From Gemmatimonadota bacterium (lineage in GTDB: Bacteria > Gemmatimonadota > Gemmatimonadetes > Gemmatimonadales > Gemmatimonadaceae), in the NCBI GenBank assembly GCA_947457715.1, contig CANGXK010000095.1:1-8632 (forward strand): a DNA stretch of 8,632 nucleotides. Reading direction: 5' to 3'. The notes beneath the pieces were generated by a model that saw only the letters and a program-made list of their open reading frames with translations, was not told the origin of the DNA and searched no databases. Both the position numbers and the translations under genes were made by a program. Positions 6,695 to 8,632 of the stretch are shown in pieces. Position 1 is the stretch's first letter. Every line of letters begins with the position of its first letter.

Positions 6695-7813
6695 TTACTT
6701 CGGCGCGTTCAGGCTGCCCGCCGCGCCGCCAACGGCGGTCGACGTGGGCACGGTCCGCGCACTGCTGCTCTTGACCGTCGGTACCGGTGCGGCGGCAGGA
6801 GCGGCCGGAGCCGCGGCAGCAGCCGTGGTGTCCACCGTCGGCGTGAGTCCCTTGAAGGGCACGCCGTTCCAATCCGCCCGACCCCAGAGGGCAGGGTAGT
6901 CCTTCACCATCTGCGCCCCGTACAGCGGCTTGTAGTTGCCGTTGTGGCACGTCACGCACTGGGCTTTCGGCGCATCGCCCTGCATGCCGAGGCGCACCGA
7001 CGGATATACCGGCTGCAACGGCGACAGGTAGTTCTGGTTCACGTCACGCAGCATGAGGATGCCATGGTACGCGGTGACACGAGCCGGTGGTGCTTCCTTC
7101 CAGCTGGCGAACTGACGGGTGTTGTGGCAGTACGTGCAGTTCACGCCCAGGGAGCGGGACTGCGAAATCATGAGCGCGTACGTCCATTCCGTCTGCTTCA
7201 CCGAGCTGCGATTCACGTTCGATGGAGCCATCGCTTGCGAGACCACGCGGGCGCCATCGCGATCGAGATAATGCCGCAGATAGTCCGTCTGACTCGAGTA
7301 GTACCAGAGGCCGTTCGGCAGCGGCTTGCCCATGTGACAGGTGTAGCAGGTCACGCCGGTGTTCTTCACGTGCTGCGAATACTGGCCGTTGATCTGGCGG
7401 GTCATCTGCAGCATGCGACGGGCCACGAGCTTCGTGTACAGCGGCTTGCCGTTGGGCAGCGTGTCCGCGGCGAGGTTCGCGATGTTGTGGCAGTAGGCAC
7501 AGTTGCCGGTGCCGGCCACCCAGGTGCTCATCGCGACCATCGTGCGGTTGAATTCACCGACCGAGATGTCGTTGAGCACCTGCACGTTCTGCCACGGGAG
7601 CGGACCCGGCGGTGACTCGCCCGCGGGGGGGAGCGGCGTGGGAATCTTCACCTGCGCGAACTTCGCCTTTAGATCGCCATGGTCGTAGTTCTGCTCCATG
7701 GCGGTCCCGCGATACCCGACCTGCACCGAATCCGTCTTGCCGTCACCGCAGGCGCCCAGGGAGAGCAGCGCGAGCGGGGCCATCAGGCCAAGCGAACGTC
7801 GAAGGGTGCTCAT
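6695..7813 (-). CDS. pufC: Photosynthetic reaction centre tetrahaem cytochrome c subunit PufC
   Basis: This 372-residue protein starts at ATG 7813, sharing an ATGA overlap with pufM. It donates electrons to the oxidised special pair on the periplasmic face of the reaction centre. The N-terminus is a lipoprotein signal ending L-G-A-C, with Cys22 the likely lipidated residue. Four C-x-x-C-H haem sites are present: C-A-Y-C-H (105-109), C-Y-T-C-H (156-160), C-T-Y-C-H (226-230) and C-V-T-C-H (286-290). Candidate axial ligands lie upstream of each pair: Met92/Met95, Met134/Met137, Met215 and Met254. His148, in [10 protein letters not shown], matches the histidine ligand of the fourth haem in other PufC proteins. 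After residue ~325 the protein continues as an Ala/Pro/Thr/Ser-rich, probably disordered tail of ~45 residues. It is the last gene of the puf operon, followed by a strong terminator. Confidence 0.96.
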   Translation of the reverse strand: MSTLRRSLGLMAPLALLSLGACGDGKTDSVQVGYRGTAMEQNYDHGDLKAKFAQVKIPTPLPPAGESPPGPLPWQNVQVLNDISVGEFNRTMVAMSTWVAGTGNCAYCHNIANLAADTLPNGKPLYTKLVARRMLQMTRQINGQYSQHVKNTGVTCYTCHMGKPLPNGLWYYSSQTDYLRHYLDRDGARVVSQAMAPSNVNRSSVKQTEWTYALMISQSRSLGVNCTYCHNTRQFASWKEAPPARVTAYHGILMLRDVNQNYLSPLQPVYPSVRLGMQGDAPKAQCVTCHNGNYKPLYGAQMVKDYPALWGRADWNGVPFKGLTPTVDTTAAAAAPAAPAAAPVPTVKSSSARTVPTSTAVGGAAGSLNAPK

Positions 7814-8632
7814 GGCGTGTTCCTCGCGGCCGTGGAATCAACCTTGGTGGAATCTGCCGTCATCGAGTCCGCCGGAGCCATCAGGGCGGTCGAGTCGAGC
7901 ATCATCACGGGCTGCGGGGCAACGTACGACGGGAACGAATCCGGAGCGGTGCCCTGATAGCGACCACGCAGCAACTGCTGCTGTTCCTCGGTCAGGGTGT
8001 TCTGCGCCGGGTACGGTGCCACGAGGCCATGCTTCACGCCCCAGAGGTACCAGTTGTCGACGACGGTGCCGGTGAGCAGGATGCCGATGCCGCCGGTGAA
8101 GGTGGTCAGCACGGCGAACCACCAGGCCCACCGGTGAATCGATTCCATCGTGGCGTTGAAGCCCATCGTCCAGCGCCAGAACAGCATGGAGCGTTCGGCG
8201 GCGGTGCCACGATCGGTGATCTGCTCGATCTCGCGCTCACCGCCCAACCGGGCCACCGCCAGAATGGTGGCGCCGTGCATCGCGAACAGCACGGCGGAGC
8301 CGTACAGGAAGGCGATGGAGAGGGCGTGGAACGGATTGTAGTACAGGTTGCCGTAGCGAATCGAGAACGCCGACGTCCAGTCGAGATGCGGGAAGATGCC
8401 GAAGGGCACCATCTCGCTCCAGCTGCCGACGAGCAGCGGCTGGAAGAAGAACGTCGTGTACAGGAAGATCGCGCTGGCGAAGGCCCACGGCAGGTGCGTG
8501 CCCATGTTGAGGGCGCGCGCCCGACGGTACACGCGAACCCACCAGAGCAGGATGCTGATCGTCAGGAAGAAACCCGCCATCAGGTACCAGCCACCCTGTG
8601 CCAGGGGCGGTACACGGAGGCCGTACTGCGGT
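7810..8632 (-). CDS. pufM: Photosynthetic reaction centre M subunit, partial (N-terminus outside window)
   Basis: The frame is open to the right edge; 273 residues are visible and end at TGA (7812-7810). The first in-frame ATG (8580) is internal, because [10 protein letters not shown] precedes it as in other M subunits. PufM is one of the two membrane core subunits binding bacteriochlorophyll, bacteriopheophytin, QA and the non-haem iron. Visible ligands include the His of F-P-H-L-D-W (accessory pigment), the His of N-P-F-H-A-L-S (special pair), the His of A-M-H-G-A-T, the Glu in G-G-E-R-E-I-E-Q and the His of I-H-R-W (iron site). [10 protein letters not shown] is the quinone-pocket segment. 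After the conserved [11 protein letters not shown] the chain continues ~70 residues, about 45 more than the Rhodobacter protein as I remember it. This extension ends in several D-S-T-type repeats. Upstream genes (pufL, pufA, pufB) are expected to the right. Confidence 0.97.
   Translation of the reverse strand, partial: PQYGLRVPPLAQGGWYLMAGFFLTISILLWWVRVYRRARALNMGTHLPWAFASAIFLYTTFFFQPLLVGSWSEMVPFGIFPHLDWTSAFSIRYGNLYYNPFHALSIAFLYGSAVLFAMHGATILAVARLGGEREIEQITDRGTAAERSMLFWRWTMGFNATMESIHRWAWWFAVLTTFTGGIGILLTGTVVDNWYLWGVKHGLVAPYPAQNTLTEEQQQLLRGRYQGTAPDSFPSYVAPQPVMMLDSTALMAPADSMTADSTKVDSTAARNTP

Noticed and set aside
6504..6959. N-terminal extension of the vWA frame to 6959
   Set aside because: It would run through the puf terminator and into pufC. 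The TerY-like body starts about 20 residues after ATG 6503.

Overview
The window most likely comes from a phototrophic bacterium of the Gemmatimonadota (Gemmatimonas-like). It is a GC-rich genome carrying a purple-bacterial type-II reaction centre gene set. The pufM and pufC genes at the right end are diagnostic of that set. PufM has a long C-terminal extension, and PufC is a four-haem lipoprotein. The phylum is inferred from gene content and protein style; there is no marker gene in the window.

Layout. Bases 1-243 (+) hold the last 80 codons of a gene that looks like puhC, a photosynthetic complex assembly factor. Everything else is on the minus strand. From right to left these are pufM (partial, runs off the edge at 8632), pufC (ATGA overlap with pufM), a factor-independent terminator at about 6606-6643, and then a compact five-gene operon. 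That operon encodes a von Willebrand A protein, a PP2C-type phosphatase, a Ser/Thr-type protein kinase, and two paralogous single-span membrane proteins of unknown function. The last of these converges on puhC, and a perfect 10-bp inverted repeat lies across the junction.

How the genes fit together. The vWA/PP2C/kinase trio matches the TerY-P phosphorylation triad (the YegL/YegK/YegI type) known from Ter-associated stress-signalling literature. Here it sits between the two structural blocks of the photosystem: puf (reaction centre L/M/cytochrome) and puh (H subunit and assembly). It is followed directly by two membrane proteins. Each has a cytosolic helical domain, a Ser/Thr/Pro/Ala-rich linker, one membrane helix and a periplasmic beta-type domain with a conserved cysteine pair. 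A plausible reading is a transmembrane phospho-signalling module that travels with, or serves, the photosynthesis gene cluster. Chance neighbourhood is the main alternative. The kinase lacks the usual beta-3 lysine and carries a lysine in the glycine-rich loop, as in WNK kinases.

The window has no RNA genes, insertion sequences or CRISPR arrays that I can see. The only gene-free stretch of note is 6504-6694 (191 bp), which holds the puf terminator and presumably the promoter of the triad operon.
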